Below, one piece after another: positions 24,665-35,118 of a stretch of DNA of 64,000 bases. The notes under the pieces were generated by a model. It was not told where the DNA came from. It ran no database searches and saw nothing but the letters and a program-made list of their open reading frames with translations. Location of the stretch: contig NZ_CP009291.1 in assembly GCF_000767465.1 (NCBI RefSeq), forward strand, positions 3,328,501 through 3,392,500, written 5' to 3'. This DNA comes from Novosphingobium pentaromativorans US6-1 (GTDB lineage Bacteria > Pseudomonadota > Alphaproteobacteria > Sphingomonadales > Sphingomonadaceae). A program made the translations under genes and the position numbers. The number at the start of each line of letters is the position of its first letter. Within the stretch, counting starts at the first letter, position 1.

Positions 24665-26226
24665 GAAAGGCGAACCTTCACTGCGCCGGAGGTATGGTAC
24701 AATCCACCAACCGGAATACCCCCGGCGGCGGCAGCTGTGTCATCTGCATAAGAGAATGACGGCAGATCAATAATTTGAAGGCCGCCGCCGATAGGGATCG
24801 TCACGCGATCAAAAGCAGACGCGCCAACGCCATATCCAAATGTGATCTGAGACGTACCACCGGGCAGTCCGCGAAACGCCATCCACGGCGAGCTTGCCGC
24901 TGCGTCGGAGCCATCCACGCTGCCACGGAGTCGGAATTCAGCGGAGGTCCAGTCAGACCCGGCAGCATAGCGATTGAACTCGATATGTCCGGCGAGGGCG
25001 TTCCCGCTTGCCGCTTCAAGAAGATAGCACTCCTGGCGCGCGTACTGCCCCGTTTCAAGGTCGCCCGCATTGACGTAAGTCCGACCTTCTTCGTCAACCT
25101 GAAAGGCCGTTCTCCCGTCAACTATCGCGGCGATATGGTTGTCGAATTGCCCGCCGCTGGCTTCAGTGATGAACAGTAGACCGTAACCAATCGTCCCAGT
25201 ATCTGGCGTAGCGAAAAAGCCAAACGACGAATTGTTGACCGTATCGATGATGCCCATCTGCGTGCGGATATCGAGTAGTGTGGTGCCGCCACCGTCGATA
25301 TGCTTCGTCGATCCTTCGTGCTGTCCCCAAAATCCGGTCCCACCGTTCCAACCGGCAACGTCAGTCAGGATTGCGCAGGCATCGGATGCCGCACCGGCTT
25401 GGCGAACCACCACGTTGAGCCCGTCTACCTCGCCTACATTTGTGCCGTCCTTAATGACCGACACATTGAAGCCGATATCGGCGTGGGCAGGGCCGTTGGA
25501 GAGCGAGCCTGTTGGGCGGAATTCGATACCAAGGCCGGAGAACTGCTCGCCGATATGCGCGCCGCGATCGAAAGGAGCGATACGTTGTCGTGCGCGGCGG
25601 CCGGATTCGGCAAGGTCATACACGTTGAAAACGACGGGCTCGCTACCTTCCGTCGTGTAGGTGACGCCGTATGGCGTGAAGTTGACGAGACCCGCCCCTT
25701 TTCCACCCTCTGTCGAAGCAAGGTCACCGCGCAATCCTGCATCGGCGCCAGTGCCTTCCGACATGACGATATTCTCGCCGGTCGCGTCAAAAACAGGGAA
25801 CTTGCTCGCGCGCGCCGATGCAGATGGTAGGGAGGGGCCTTCCTCTCCCATCGGTACCTTGAAGCCGCGATCGATATCCCGCTTCAGAACCTGGTCGCGA
25901 AGGACTGATCGATCATAACCTTCGTTGACTGGTTCAGCCAACCAGGCGGAGCCGTCTTCGAATTGCAGGTCCTGAGTGAACAACGCGGCGAGATATGGTG
26001 TGATCGAAAGACCGTCGGCCGGCGCGGTAGAAAACGACACAGAACCACCACTGCCGCTGTTGATGCTGACCGTATAGTCGCCGGGATCAACGTCGCTTCC
26101 GTCGCTGTCGCGCACCAGGACGGCAACTTCAGCGGCAGTGGGGGCTTTGAACGTGAACGGGAACACTGTGGTCACGCCGTTCGCGATATAAGGCCCCGAA
26201 AATGCGTTGGTTGTAGAAACTGCCAT
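24661..26226 (-). CDS. Tail fibre with T7 gp17-like N-terminal domain
   Basis: 521 residues. The first 130 residues match the T7 tail-fibre attachment domain (TNAFSGPYIANGVTTVFPFTF and RDQVLKRDIDRGF). The remainder is Gly/Ser/Thr-rich beta structure expected for the host-binding shaft and tip. It likely binds the host surface glycan. A 12-bp repeated element lies 48 bp upstream. Confidence 0.88.
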   Translation of the reverse strand: MAVSTTNAFSGPYIANGVTTVFPFTFKAPTAAEVAVLVRDSDGSDVDPGDYTVSINSGSGGSVSFSTAPADGLSITPYLAALFTQDLQFEDGSAWLAEPVNEGYDRSVLRDQVLKRDIDRGFKVPMGEEGPSLPSASARASKFPVFDATGENIVMSEGTGADAGLRGDLASTEGGKGAGLVNFTPYGVTYTTEGSEPVVFNVYDLAESGRRARQRIAPFDRGAHIGEQFSGLGIEFRPTGSLSNGPAHADIGFNVSVIKDGTNVGEVDGLNVVVRQAGAASDACAILTDVAGWNGGTGFWGQHEGSTKHIDGGGTTLLDIRTQMGIIDTVNNSSFGFFATPDTGTIGYGLLFITEASGGQFDNHIAAIVDGRTAFQVDEEGRTYVNAGDLETGQYARQECYLLEAASGNALAGHIEFNRYAAGSDWTSAEFRLRGSVDGSDAAASSPWMAFRGLPGGTSQITFGYGVGASAFDRVTIPIGGGLQIIDLPSFSYADDTAAAAGGIPVGGLYHTSGAVKVRLS

Positions 26227-26274
26227 TAAAAGCCTCGCCTAGTTGGCAAGGGATTACGGGAGGCAGTGCACGCG

Positions 26275-26283
26275 TTGAATCGC
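26275..26283 (-). repeat. GCGATTCAA element A
   Basis: Minus-strand GCGATTCAA within YGCGATTCAANG, 48 bp before the tail-fibre start. One of five copies in the structural region. Confidence 0.6.
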
Positions 26284-26285
26284 GC

Positions 26286-29200
26286 CTAGTCGTCGATCTT
26301 TCCGGTCGACAGGCCTTGGAGCCAATCACTGAAACCTTGCGGATTGGTATCGCCATATCCGACGTCGACCAGGAATTGCGTCGCGGATGCCACCTGCCCG
26401 GGCACAAGGCCGGTCAAATATCCAGCCGCTTCTAGAACATCCTTTGTTGCGTGTGGGGCATCTCCTCCGCTGGCCTCTTTGGCAACAGACCCGACCGCCT
26501 TCACAAAGGATTCGAGCGCGCGGGAAACAGGAGAAATGGAAGGCGCATAGTAGCGCGCGCCACGCGCAGCATTCCAAGCTGGCTCAAACACATCACGCAC
26601 AGCGGGGATCGGCCCGATTGCGTTCGCAAGTAGTTTGCGCGCAACCCATTGCGTCCACCACTCATCATCGTCGGGCCCCGCATGAGCCCCGACTGCAGCG
26701 CGCAATACCTCAGTCAGCAACGGAGGAAGCACCAGCAGGAAAAAAGCTCGGGCAGCGAGCTTGGGAACATTCCGCCTTCGGCGCCGATCTACTCCCATCG
26801 CATCGCGCGCCAGTGTGCGCTCACGTTGATATTGCGCTGAGAAGAAGCTGTAGAACATGGTCATGAGCTTGAGAGCTTCACCCCAGTTTCCTGTCCCGCG
26901 CTGGATTGCCGCGAGATCTTTAGGGCCGCCAGCGCCCTGCGACTGCCGCACAGCCTTATCCGCTGCATAGGCGGCGTCTTGCTCACTCATCCCAGCCGCC
27001 AGCGCATTACTGTATCCTGCCATCCAAGTCGGGATTGATACGGCAAGATCCATGTAGCCGATGCCGTGGAAGAAGAACTTTCTCCCATCAATGACCGCTG
27101 CCGCAGCCTTGTTGGCTGGGTTAATACGGGAAAGTCGCGCGATTTCGGTACGGATGTCGCGATCGATGGTGTTCATCCGGTGACGCAATTCGTCGGACCG
27201 CTCCATCACCGCGCGCGCATGGCCCGGAATGTCCCGGTAAAACTGCGCAATAGCCTTCACCATGGCCGCTTCGCCGACAACTTCGAATGAGTTTGAATAG
27301 CCCGCGATCTGGGATACCATCGTGGTCGCCCGCAAACCCATGCCAACAGCTGTCGTGTTTGCGCGAAGCCTACCCAGCCACTTGCCGATCCCCTCGTTGC
27401 CAGCTCGCTCGACGGCCCATGAATTGGCGACGAACTTGATCCACGGGCGGAATTGCTTGCCGATCTCCTGTCCAAGAGCAGCATCGACAGCTCGGCGCAC
27501 ACGCTCGCTGGTCAGGAACCGGTTCACCTGGATTACCGCCTCGCGATGCGTGATGTCGTGGATCACCTCGCCGAGGTGCCGATTGATCACGCCGAGGTCG
27601 AGCAGGATCGGCATTTTTACCTGTTCGCTACGAGCTTTCGATGAGGATGCATTAGTGTTTGATTTCGAATATCGTGAATCCAGAAGGTCGCTTTCCTTGC
27701 CTGCGTTCTCCTGCGCCTTGTAGTTGCGCGACGTATTATACACTGCCGGATAGTACCCGCCGCGCATCTGGCCGTTGGTGCTGGTGTCGAACTTGCGTGC
27801 GCGAACCTTGCCTTGGGCCACGCCATTAACGCGCTTCTCCATTGCGGAGCTCTCCGGCCACAGCGAGTCGAACGTGTCCCATACGTTCTGGACGAATTGC
27901 CACTCTTCCTTGGTCAACGTCTGGTCGAGGTAGCCAACGAGGGCGCCCCCGTTGAGGCGATAGCCGTCGGCGAGGCGCTGAAGGTTGCCCTCGTTGCCGA
28001 CGTTCAAGGCCATGGCGACAAGCTGCTGCCGGTTGAGCACCATGTTCCGCCCGGTCTCGACATCGATGAAGGGGAGGACCATGCGGTCCTGCCAGCGCGC
28101 CGCAACCTCCGGCGGGACCTCCTCGAAATGCGCCTTGATCCGGCTGAGGTAGTCCTTGAGCATATCCGCTTCGCGCGCCTGGGCCCTGGCAATCGGGCGG
28201 AACGCGATGCGATTGAAAACCCCATTCGGGTTTCCGTCGTCGAGCCAGTCGAACACCGTCTCCATCTTGAGAAGTGTGGCGTCGATGCCGGCTATGCCGC
28301 GGCCGATACTCTCCCACAGGCGCGGATCGGCCAGGTCGGCAGGAGGCTTGCCGCGCAGATTCTCGGCGCTCGCCACTGCTTCCTTCTCTATCTCTTCCCA
28401 GAGGCGTTCTTCCTGTCCGTCGATCAACATCTGCTTTCGACGGCCCAGATGCATGATCTGCTTGACCGCCTCGTCGAGCATGAGGATGTCCTCTACCGGC
28501 ATCTTGCTCCAGTTTGTCAGGCCGATGGTGGCCTCGAAGGTTTCCGGCACGACAACATCGAAGCCTTCGGCCTCTCGGGCCGCAGCCCATGCGGCAAAGC
28601 TGCCCTTGCGCTTCTCGTAGATCTGCGACCGGCGCTTGAGGTCGACCGCCTCGAGAAGCATCTGCGCCTGCTCGAGATAGTCCTGGTCGATCGCCTTGCG
28701 CGTCTTGGCCTCGGCAATCTTCTCCATGCGCTTGCGCGCCGTCTCGACTTCGTCAGCGGCGACATAAGCCTCGGCAGCAAGTGCGTTGTTGAGCATCTGG
28801 AACTGCTTTTGCCGGTAGGCCTCGGCATGGTCCCCGGCAATCAATGCGGCCTCGGCAGCCTTACCAGCCTTCGCAGCATTCCGAGCATGGCGCACCAGCG
28901 CGCCGGGCGAAGCGACATCGATCCACTTGCCCGACCGCACCTTGCCGCGCGCCCAGTCGCGCGCGATCTGGTAGGGCAGGGGGCCGCGCCCGGTCTTCCG
29001 GCCTAGCGCCCGGATCTCGGAGGAGATGACCTCGCCGAGCTGCTCCGACTGCACCGCCTCCATGGCCTCGCGCTCGATCGATCCGTCGTTGAGTGGATCG
29101 CCGTAACGCCGGGCCATTTCGTTATCGGTTGCGGTTTCGATCGCACGAACCCGCATCGACCGCTGATCACCTCCTTCCTTGGCTTGCCTATGAGTGCGCT

Positions 29201-32200
29201 CGGCACCGATCAGGGCTTCGATCATTTCGGTTGCGGACGAATAGCCCGCCATCTCGGCGATGCTCTCAGGGTTCACCCCACCCTCGATGTAGAGCGGCGG
29301 CACGCGGCGCGGCAGCAGGTCGAGGGCGTCGAGCCCCATGCGGTCGACGAGCCATTCCTTGCTGATGCGGTTGCCGTCCTTCTTTGGGTCCATAGCAGCC
29401 AGGGCCCGGAACAGCGGGCTCGCCTCGATGCGGGCGGCTTCCTCTTCGCGAACCCCGCGGCGGGCCTCACGGTACCGCTCCGTCTCGCGCCGGCGGATGG
29501 TTGACATCACGCGCTCGAGCAGCTTGGCGTGAGCGGCTGCGTTCGCGTCCTCGGCCTTTGCCTGGTAGGCGGCGAATTCGGCCTTGCTCATTCCAGCGTC
29601 GGCAGCCTGCTTGAACAGGGCGTCGATGCCCTGGCGCTCACGTGCTGCGGCGATTTCCTCGTCGCTGGCGATCATGCGGTCGAAAACCTCGCGGATCTCC
29701 GGACTGATCTCGGAACGGAGGGCGGACACCGAGCGATAGATTGATAGCATCCACTGACGGACGTTCTCGAAGATGCGGGTGAGGGCGTTTGTCGGCGCCT
29801 TGCCCTCCATGAAGTACCGCTCGATGCCACGCGCGAACAGTTCATGCGCCTCGACCGGGATCGTGCCGTCTTCGGCGATGGCGTGGCCTGAGTGTGCGAA
29901 CCACGACTGCACCGCGGCCCAATCGGTTCGAAGTTGCTCGGGCGCACTGGGCAGCGCAGCATCGGCAGCAAGTTCCTCAAGCCAAACGTGTCCCAGCTCG
30001 TGGATAGGCGTCGACAGATCTCGGCCCTTGAACAGCTCGATGACACGCTTGTTCTCGTCGAAGATCACGCGGCCGCGCGTCTCCTGATTGAATTTTTCAA
30101 TCTTCCGCGCTACAGCTTGCTCCGAGGCGTCGGTGGAGCGAGCTGTGTCACCTTCACCCATAGAGCCGGTAGTGTCTGTCGTCGTATCGGCTACGCCTCC
30201 TTTCTTATTTCCCTGCTCGTAGGACCGACCGACAATGTCGACCTCCTGCGCCAGCCGTTCCACCGCGTCGCGAATGTCCTGGTCAGTCATGTCCGACGGC
30301 GAGTAGCCGGCGTCCTCGAGCATCTGGCGCAAATCCTCCGCAGAGGCTCGGACATCATCGGTCCGGGTCTCGGCATAGACAGGTTGGCCCGCGATCTCCC
30401 CGGCAATGGCGTCGAGCAGGCGCTGTGTGTCGAGCGTCGACGGGCCCTGTTCGTTCTGGATGTTTGCCAGATCCGGGAAGTACCCGGCCTCGATCGCGGC
30501 AAGAAGGGTATTATCGATGCCGAAATCACCATTGCCGGAGACACCGCCGGCCATCTCCACCTGGCGCGGATCGTACTCGCGAAGGAACTTTGCAGGTACG
30601 CCCATCGAGGCGAGGTCGCCGCCGACGTCGTTGACTCCGCCACGCTGGGCTATGAATTCAAGCAGCGACGGACCCACACCATATTCGACCGGCCGTCCTT
30701 CGCGCAGCGCATTGATGACCAGATCCAGCCGGTCGGCCGCCACTGCCTGCGCAACACCTTCAGGCAGAACTTGCCGCACAGCGAAGTTGTCGAAGTCCTG
30801 TGGTGACAGCTCCATTCCCAGCCGCTGGGCGCGTGTCTGGGCGCGCTGCACCGCGATCTCGGCATACTGGCGCGCGACTGGCGCGGTGTACCCTTCGCCG
30901 AACATGGCGGCAACGCGGTCGACGAGCTGGTCGCGCGTAGACCGTGCGGTCCGGTCGGCGCGCTCGCTCGCAGCCATTTCATCGGCTGCCCGGCTCATGA
31001 CCTCGGCCATTGCATCATCGAAGGTCTGGGCTTCGCGAAAAGACATGCCGCCCTGCGACAGGCGCACGTCATCCTTGATTGCCTCCCACGCGGGCGTGCC
31101 GACGACGTCGGTCAGGAAGTCTTCGATCGGCATCACGACATCGCCGCCGGTGGCAGCCGCTTCCTGAGCGTCGGAGCCGGCAAACGGATCGCTGGCCGGA
31201 TCATACCCTTCGGACTGGTTGAAGGACCGGATTGCTTCGCCCGGGATGAAGACGGAAGTTGCCCCTGCTTCCTCGGCATGCTCGCGCATCAGGGTGCGGA
31301 ACGCCTCTGGATCGCGCTGCTTGAGCTTGGATGCCTCAGCGCCCTTTGCCATCTCATCCAGGGCGGTGCGTTCGGCGCGGGCGCGTCGCGCCTCGCTGGC
31401 CCGGCCTGCGACAGAAGCGGTCGCATCGGTGGCGCGCTGCGCAGCACCAATGACCAACGAGGTCGTTCCACTTCCGCCAAGGACAGCCAATGCAGTCTGA
31501 CCAGCGGCTTCAGGGCGCTCTAAAAGGAAATCGCCGAAGGTCTTGTCGCGGTTCTCGGGTAGATAGGCCCAATCTGTAAGATCTTGCGTGAAGGTAGCGA
31601 TTTGTTCGCCGGTCATTTCCTGACCAAGCTCTCGCAGAAATGCCTTTCCCCACGGCATCTTGCGTGTGATCATCTCACCGAGGATACCGATCGGGATCTT
31701 CTCGGTGAGCGCCTCGGTTGTACCTTGGGCGAACGCATAGGGAATGGCTGATGCAGTCGAGAGTCCTTTAGCCTTTGCCGATTCGTATGCTGTCGACCCA
31801 GTCATCACGCCGATGGCGGTGGAGCCCAGTTCAGGGTTCCTGGTCGCGAGGGCGATGGCGGTCAGTGGAATACTGTCGACGCCTTGGAGCAGCCCTTCTG
31901 TGATACCGGTCGCGCCGCGGACCCGATTTCTTCCAGCTTCAGCCCGATCACCCCATGCATCACTAATGGCCTGCCGCTGTCGCACCGAAGTATTCAACGC
32001 GCCTTCAGGATCAAGAATTGACCAGCCAGTCGCTTGAGCAAGGCCGGACATCCCCGCATTGATCGGAGACTGCGCGAGTTCGTTTATGTCGACAATGCGG
32101 TTCCACGTCGCTGCAACGCCTTGCCCAGCCAGAGGAAGACCTGAATGGAAGACGCGCGACGGTACCTTGCTGATAAAATCCCACGCCTGACCAAGCACGC

Positions 32201-32561
32201 CGAGGCTTTCATGGTCGTCGACTGCCATAGCCGCGCCGCGCGGATTTTTCGCTGCCCATTTCCCGACGGCGGGATATTGGCTTGCTATGTCGACCATCTT
32301 GCGGACCTGAAGGCCGCGCTCGGCTGCGTCTTCATTGCCCTGGACATCAAGAATGCTGGAGCCGGTATCGCGGGCGATCTTCTCGGTTCGCGCTACGGCA
32401 TCGGGAGCAGGGGCGGAAAGCAGTCCATCACGGATCTGGTCATCACGCTGGCGCTCCATCTCGCGATCGAGCCAAGTGCTCGGCGCGTTTGACGTCGATG
32501 GCTTTCGGGGCTGGCGCGCCCCGGGAAGATAGGTTTCCAGTTCGGGGAATGGCGTCGGCAT
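26286..32561 (-). CDS. Giant polyvalent internal/ejection protein with zincin motif
   Basis: 2091 residues, by far the largest gene. It has many helical segments, a metallopeptidase motif HELGH near residue 853 (followed by VWLEEL), and a C-terminal region like the large-polyvalent-protein domains (KAVRQSQGAGGPKDLAAIQRG is recognisable in that class). Such proteins are packaged in the head and injected with the DNA. The peptidase could act on host defence or virion proteins. No frameshift seen. Confidence 0.85.
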   Translation of the reverse strand: MPTPFPELETYLPGARQPRKPSTSNAPSTWLDREMERQRDDQIRDGLLSAPAPDAVARTEKIARDTGSSILDVQGNEDAAERGLQVRKMVDIASQYPAVGKWAAKNPRGAAMAVDDHESLGVLGQAWDFISKVPSRVFHSGLPLAGQGVAATWNRIVDINELAQSPINAGMSGLAQATGWSILDPEGALNTSVRQRQAISDAWGDRAEAGRNRVRGATGITEGLLQGVDSIPLTAIALATRNPELGSTAIGVMTGSTAYESAKAKGLSTASAIPYAFAQGTTEALTEKIPIGILGEMITRKMPWGKAFLRELGQEMTGEQIATFTQDLTDWAYLPENRDKTFGDFLLERPEAAGQTALAVLGGSGTTSLVIGAAQRATDATASVAGRASEARRARAERTALDEMAKGAEASKLKQRDPEAFRTLMREHAEEAGATSVFIPGEAIRSFNQSEGYDPASDPFAGSDAQEAAATGGDVVMPIEDFLTDVVGTPAWEAIKDDVRLSQGGMSFREAQTFDDAMAEVMSRAADEMAASERADRTARSTRDQLVDRVAAMFGEGYTAPVARQYAEIAVQRAQTRAQRLGMELSPQDFDNFAVRQVLPEGVAQAVAADRLDLVINALREGRPVEYGVGPSLLEFIAQRGGVNDVGGDLASMGVPAKFLREYDPRQVEMAGGVSGNGDFGIDNTLLAAIEAGYFPDLANIQNEQGPSTLDTQRLLDAIAGEIAGQPVYAETRTDDVRASAEDLRQMLEDAGYSPSDMTDQDIRDAVERLAQEVDIVGRSYEQGNKKGGVADTTTDTTGSMGEGDTARSTDASEQAVARKIEKFNQETRGRVIFDENKRVIELFKGRDLSTPIHELGHVWLEELAADAALPSAPEQLRTDWAAVQSWFAHSGHAIAEDGTIPVEAHELFARGIERYFMEGKAPTNALTRIFENVRQWMLSIYRSVSALRSEISPEIREVFDRMIASDEEIAAARERQGIDALFKQAADAGMSKAEFAAYQAKAEDANAAAHAKLLERVMSTIRRRETERYREARRGVREEEAARIEASPLFRALAAMDPKKDGNRISKEWLVDRMGLDALDLLPRRVPPLYIEGGVNPESIAEMAGYSSATEMIEALIGAERTHRQAKEGGDQRSMRVRAIETATDNEMARRYGDPLNDGSIEREAMEAVQSEQLGEVISSEIRALGRKTGRGPLPYQIARDWARGKVRSGKWIDVASPGALVRHARNAAKAGKAAEAALIAGDHAEAYRQKQFQMLNNALAAEAYVAADEVETARKRMEKIAEAKTRKAIDQDYLEQAQMLLEAVDLKRRSQIYEKRKGSFAAWAAAREAEGFDVVVPETFEATIGLTNWSKMPVEDILMLDEAVKQIMHLGRRKQMLIDGQEERLWEEIEKEAVASAENLRGKPPADLADPRLWESIGRGIAGIDATLLKMETVFDWLDDGNPNGVFNRIAFRPIARAQAREADMLKDYLSRIKAHFEEVPPEVAARWQDRMVLPFIDVETGRNMVLNRQQLVAMALNVGNEGNLQRLADGYRLNGGALVGYLDQTLTKEEWQFVQNVWDTFDSLWPESSAMEKRVNGVAQGKVRARKFDTSTNGQMRGGYYPAVYNTSRNYKAQENAGKESDLLDSRYSKSNTNASSSKARSEQVKMPILLDLGVINRHLGEVIHDITHREAVIQVNRFLTSERVRRAVDAALGQEIGKQFRPWIKFVANSWAVERAGNEGIGKWLGRLRANTTAVGMGLRATTMVSQIAGYSNSFEVVGEAAMVKAIAQFYRDIPGHARAVMERSDELRHRMNTIDRDIRTEIARLSRINPANKAAAAVIDGRKFFFHGIGYMDLAVSIPTWMAGYSNALAAGMSEQDAAYAADKAVRQSQGAGGPKDLAAIQRGTGNWGEALKLMTMFYSFFSAQYQRERTLARDAMGVDRRRRRNVPKLAARAFFLLVLPPLLTEVLRAAVGAHAGPDDDEWWTQWVARKLLANAIGPIPAVRDVFEPAWNAARGARYYAPSISPVSRALESFVKAVGSVAKEASGGDAPHATKDVLEAAGYLTGLVPGQVASATQFLVDVGYGDTNPQGFSDWLQGLSTGKIDD

Positions 32562-32571
32562 AGGTCCTCGC

Positions 32572-32601
32572 TTGACGAGCGGACCCTACGGGCGGCATCT
32601 A
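32572..32601 (+). promoter_or_regulatory. Promoter of the lipoprotein moron
   Basis: TTGACG and CATCTA with an 18-bp spacer, about 28 bp before the + strand lipoprotein gene at 32629. Its predicted start point falls within repeat element B. Confidence 0.45.
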
Positions 32602-32606
32602 AAGCT

Positions 32607-32615
32607 TTGAATCGC
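32607..32615 (-). repeat. GCGATTCAA element B
   Basis: Minus-strand GCGATTCAA within YGCGATTCAANG, 45 bp before the start of the 2091-residue protein. Confidence 0.6.
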
Positions 32616-32628
32616 AGAGGGGCTAGAG

Positions 32629-33039
32629 ATGATAAGGATTTCGTTGGCGGCGCTTGGGTTGGTTGCAACACTTTCTGGCTGCACAACATTCAGTAACATG
32701 GACAAAGGGCTGGACGCACTACAAGGTCAGCCGATTGAAGCCGCTTTTGCCAAGATGGGCATGCCAAACAGTGAAGGTGTATTAGCGGGTCAGAAGGTTT
32801 ATATTTGGAGCAATGCGTACAGCATGACGATGCCAACCCCGCAGACAACAAATTACCAAGGTACCGTTGGCACTACACCATATAGCGGGACAGCAAGCAC
32901 CACGGCTTGGAAGACTTCTGAATATGAATGCACAATTCGTCTCTTCGTAGACGAAAGAGAGCGCATCAATAACTACGATTATTCTGGCAACATCGGCGGG
33001 TGTGGCACATATTCATCACGCCTCAAGCCGAGGCGTTAG
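32629..33039 (+). CDS. BamE/SmpA-like lipoprotein, candidate moron
   Basis: 136 residues with a lipoprotein signal (LVATLSGC). A BamE-like pattern follows: a short helical part, then GMPNSEGVLAGQKVYIWSN and a C-terminal IRLFVDERERI strand. It is the only + strand gene inside the 27-kb structural block, is more AT-rich, and has its own promoter and GAGGGG ribosome-binding site, so it is probably expressed in the lysogen. It overlaps the convergent lytic transglycosylase gene by 4 bp at the stops. A surface or superinfection-exclusion role is plausible. Confidence 0.8.
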   Translation: MIRISLAALGLVATLSGCTTFSNMDKGLDALQGQPIEAAFAKMGMPNSEGVLAGQKVYIWSNAYSMTMPTPQTTNYQGTVGTTPYSGTASTTAWKTSEYECTIRLFVDERERINNYDYSGNIGGCGTYSSRLKPRR

Positions 33040-35117
33040 CCCCCAGGCTTGCCCATAGCCTCCCAGGCTTTCTCGATCTCGTCGTCGCTCGGATCGCGAC
33101 CGTTGGCTTTGCGGAAGCTGCGGACGATCTGGGCCCGGAAATTCGGTGAGAGGATCTGTGACGAGCGCTTCTCTCCGCCGATGCCAAAGACGTTCGTCGT
33201 TTTGACCGTGCGGGTCGCGTCACGGAACAGGCGATCGAAGTCGGCATCGCCCATTTCGCGCCGGCCGGATTCTTCGGCGGCGCGCTGCTCCATGTAACGA
33301 CGAATACGGAAGGCCTCGGTCGGATCCTTGTCGACGTCGATGCCCGACCACTTCTTCGCGCGTGTGATCGCACTGTCGATGTTGCTGCGAAGATCCAGCG
33401 CCTTCGGGTTGTTCAGGTCCTGCTGCGCCTTGATCTGCGCTGTTGCCAGCTCGTCGAACTCACCAGCCGTCATGAACGGCTTGTACTTGGCGAGGTTGAG
33501 CCCTGCGAACTTGGCCTGATCGACACGGCCGCCAGCCGCCATGCGATGCAGCGCAACGACGGTCTCGCTATTGGCAGGCGGAGCTTCCGACTTCTTGAGC
33601 TGCTTCTCGATGTTCTGGAACTGGATTTGCTGATCCGGTCCGAGCGCGTTCCAGGTATCGCGCGGGATCATCGATGTGCGGAAGGTGTCGCCCGAGTTTG
33701 CAAGGATCGTCGTGGCAGATTCGTCGGCGGCCTTCCTCTGATCAGCCAGAAGTCCATCATCAGTCTTGACGCGCCTGTCGATTTCCTCCCGCGCACGCTG
33801 GGCGCGTTCCGGGGAGATTTCCCCGCGATCAACCGCAGCATCGATTGCTTTGTAGGCTGTCTGGCGCGTTGCCGACCAATCGCGCGCAGCTGGTGCGTAG
33901 GCCGTAGCCTGGGCGCCGAGAGCGGAAACATTCTTCGCGACGTAGTCTCGCGTCTCCTTGGGGGCATGAACCAGCCAGTCGGCGCCATAAGCATCGATAG
34001 CATCGTCGAGATTGCCAGGTCCCCAATTGTATGCCGCCCACATTTTGGCGAGGTCGCCGCCATAGCGCTTTTCCATAACAGCGCGGTATTCCTGCCCGAC
34101 CCGTACATCATCGGCGGGCGTTCCATTCGACGGGCGAATACCGAAGCCGGGATCTTTCGCCGTCGCTGGCATGACCTGCATCAGCCCGCGCGCGCCAACC
34201 GGACTTACCGCATCCGGGTTTCCGCCGCTCTCAGATTGAACCGTTATCGCGTTCAGTCGATCTGCGGTAGGGGTGCCGCCGGCATCAGTAATGGCCGCCG
34301 GTTGGGGCGTGAGGCCCATGAAGTAATCGGCATCGGCGCTGGCAACGCGGTCCTGCATCGGTCCCTGCATGCGCGCCATCGTCTTGGCGTAGAGCGCGCC
34401 GGTCATCTCGTCTCGGTACGCCTTAACGTAGTGAGCGACCTCGACGAGGTCCGGATCGAGTGAGGCGAACATGCGGTCGAGGACGCCGCCATGCATTCTC
34501 GACATCGCAGCCTTCTCGGCGACGGCATAGGCATCAGGCATGGCCTCTTCGTCGAAGCCGTCGAACTGCAGCTGTCGGCGCACGCTGTCGCGTAGCTTGA
34601 GGCCAGCCTGATCGCGGAAGGCAGGATTGTCGGAGGACACGGCGGAATCGATCAGCGAGTCCTGCTCGACCTTGAAGCTGGCCGAGGTCTCGGCGCGGCT
34701 TTCCGCGAAGGCATGGCTTGCCCCGATGGACCGGGCAGAGCCGTCCAGCTCGATCAATCCCTGCTCGATCATCTGGCGCATGCGCGGCGATGTCGCGGAA
34801 TTGAGCGTGGACTTGCGGATCTCGTCGAGGCCCTTGTCGAATTCTGGTTGCCCGGCGCGCGCGGCGCCGAGTTTCGTGGCCTTGTAGCGATCGAGCGCAG
34901 AAGAATATTCAACGCGCGCGTTGGCAAGCGCCAGCCGGGATTGCGTCTCGTCATTCTCGAGGTTGATCTTGTCCTGCGTGTCGGCCAGCTTCGAGAGACC
35001 GGCAAGGCCCTCGGCAATGATGCCAGCCGCACCGGGGCCCGACGGTGCCTGAAAGCGTTCGCGCGTGGTCTGGACCGGGCCGACCTGGCCGGGCTGATAA
35101 GTTGGAACCCTTGGCAT
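33036..35117 (-). CDS. Internal virion protein with lytic transglycosylase domain
   Basis: 693 residues. A central SLT domain (about residues 290-395) has the catalytic glutamate in QSESGGNPDAVSPVGARGLM and the QVMPATA and AAYNWGPGN blocks. Long helical arms flank it. This matches the T7 gp16 class that opens the cell wall as DNA is ejected. It begins 1 bp before the end of the preceding gp14-like gene. Confidence 0.9.
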   Translation of the reverse strand: MPRVPTYQPGQVGPVQTTRERFQAPSGPGAAGIIAEGLAGLSKLADTQDKINLENDETQSRLALANARVEYSSALDRYKATKLGAARAGQPEFDKGLDEIRKSTLNSATSPRMRQMIEQGLIELDGSARSIGASHAFAESRAETSASFKVEQDSLIDSAVSSDNPAFRDQAGLKLRDSVRRQLQFDGFDEEAMPDAYAVAEKAAMSRMHGGVLDRMFASLDPDLVEVAHYVKAYRDEMTGALYAKTMARMQGPMQDRVASADADYFMGLTPQPAAITDAGGTPTADRLNAITVQSESGGNPDAVSPVGARGLMQVMPATAKDPGFGIRPSNGTPADDVRVGQEYRAVMEKRYGGDLAKMWAAYNWGPGNLDDAIDAYGADWLVHAPKETRDYVAKNVSALGAQATAYAPAARDWSATRQTAYKAIDAAVDRGEISPERAQRAREEIDRRVKTDDGLLADQRKAADESATTILANSGDTFRTSMIPRDTWNALGPDQQIQFQNIEKQLKKSEAPPANSETVVALHRMAAGGRVDQAKFAGLNLAKYKPFMTAGEFDELATAQIKAQQDLNNPKALDLRSNIDSAITRAKKWSGIDVDKDPTEAFRIRRYMEQRAAEESGRREMGDADFDRLFRDATRTVKTTNVFGIGGEKRSSQILSPNFRAQIVRSFRKANGRDPSDDEIEKAWEAMGKPGG

Positions 35118-35118
35118 G

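Noticed and set aside
27813..29006. 397-codon + strand frame opposite the giant polyvalent protein
   Set aside because: Antisense shadow with no recognisable domain and no ribosome-binding site.
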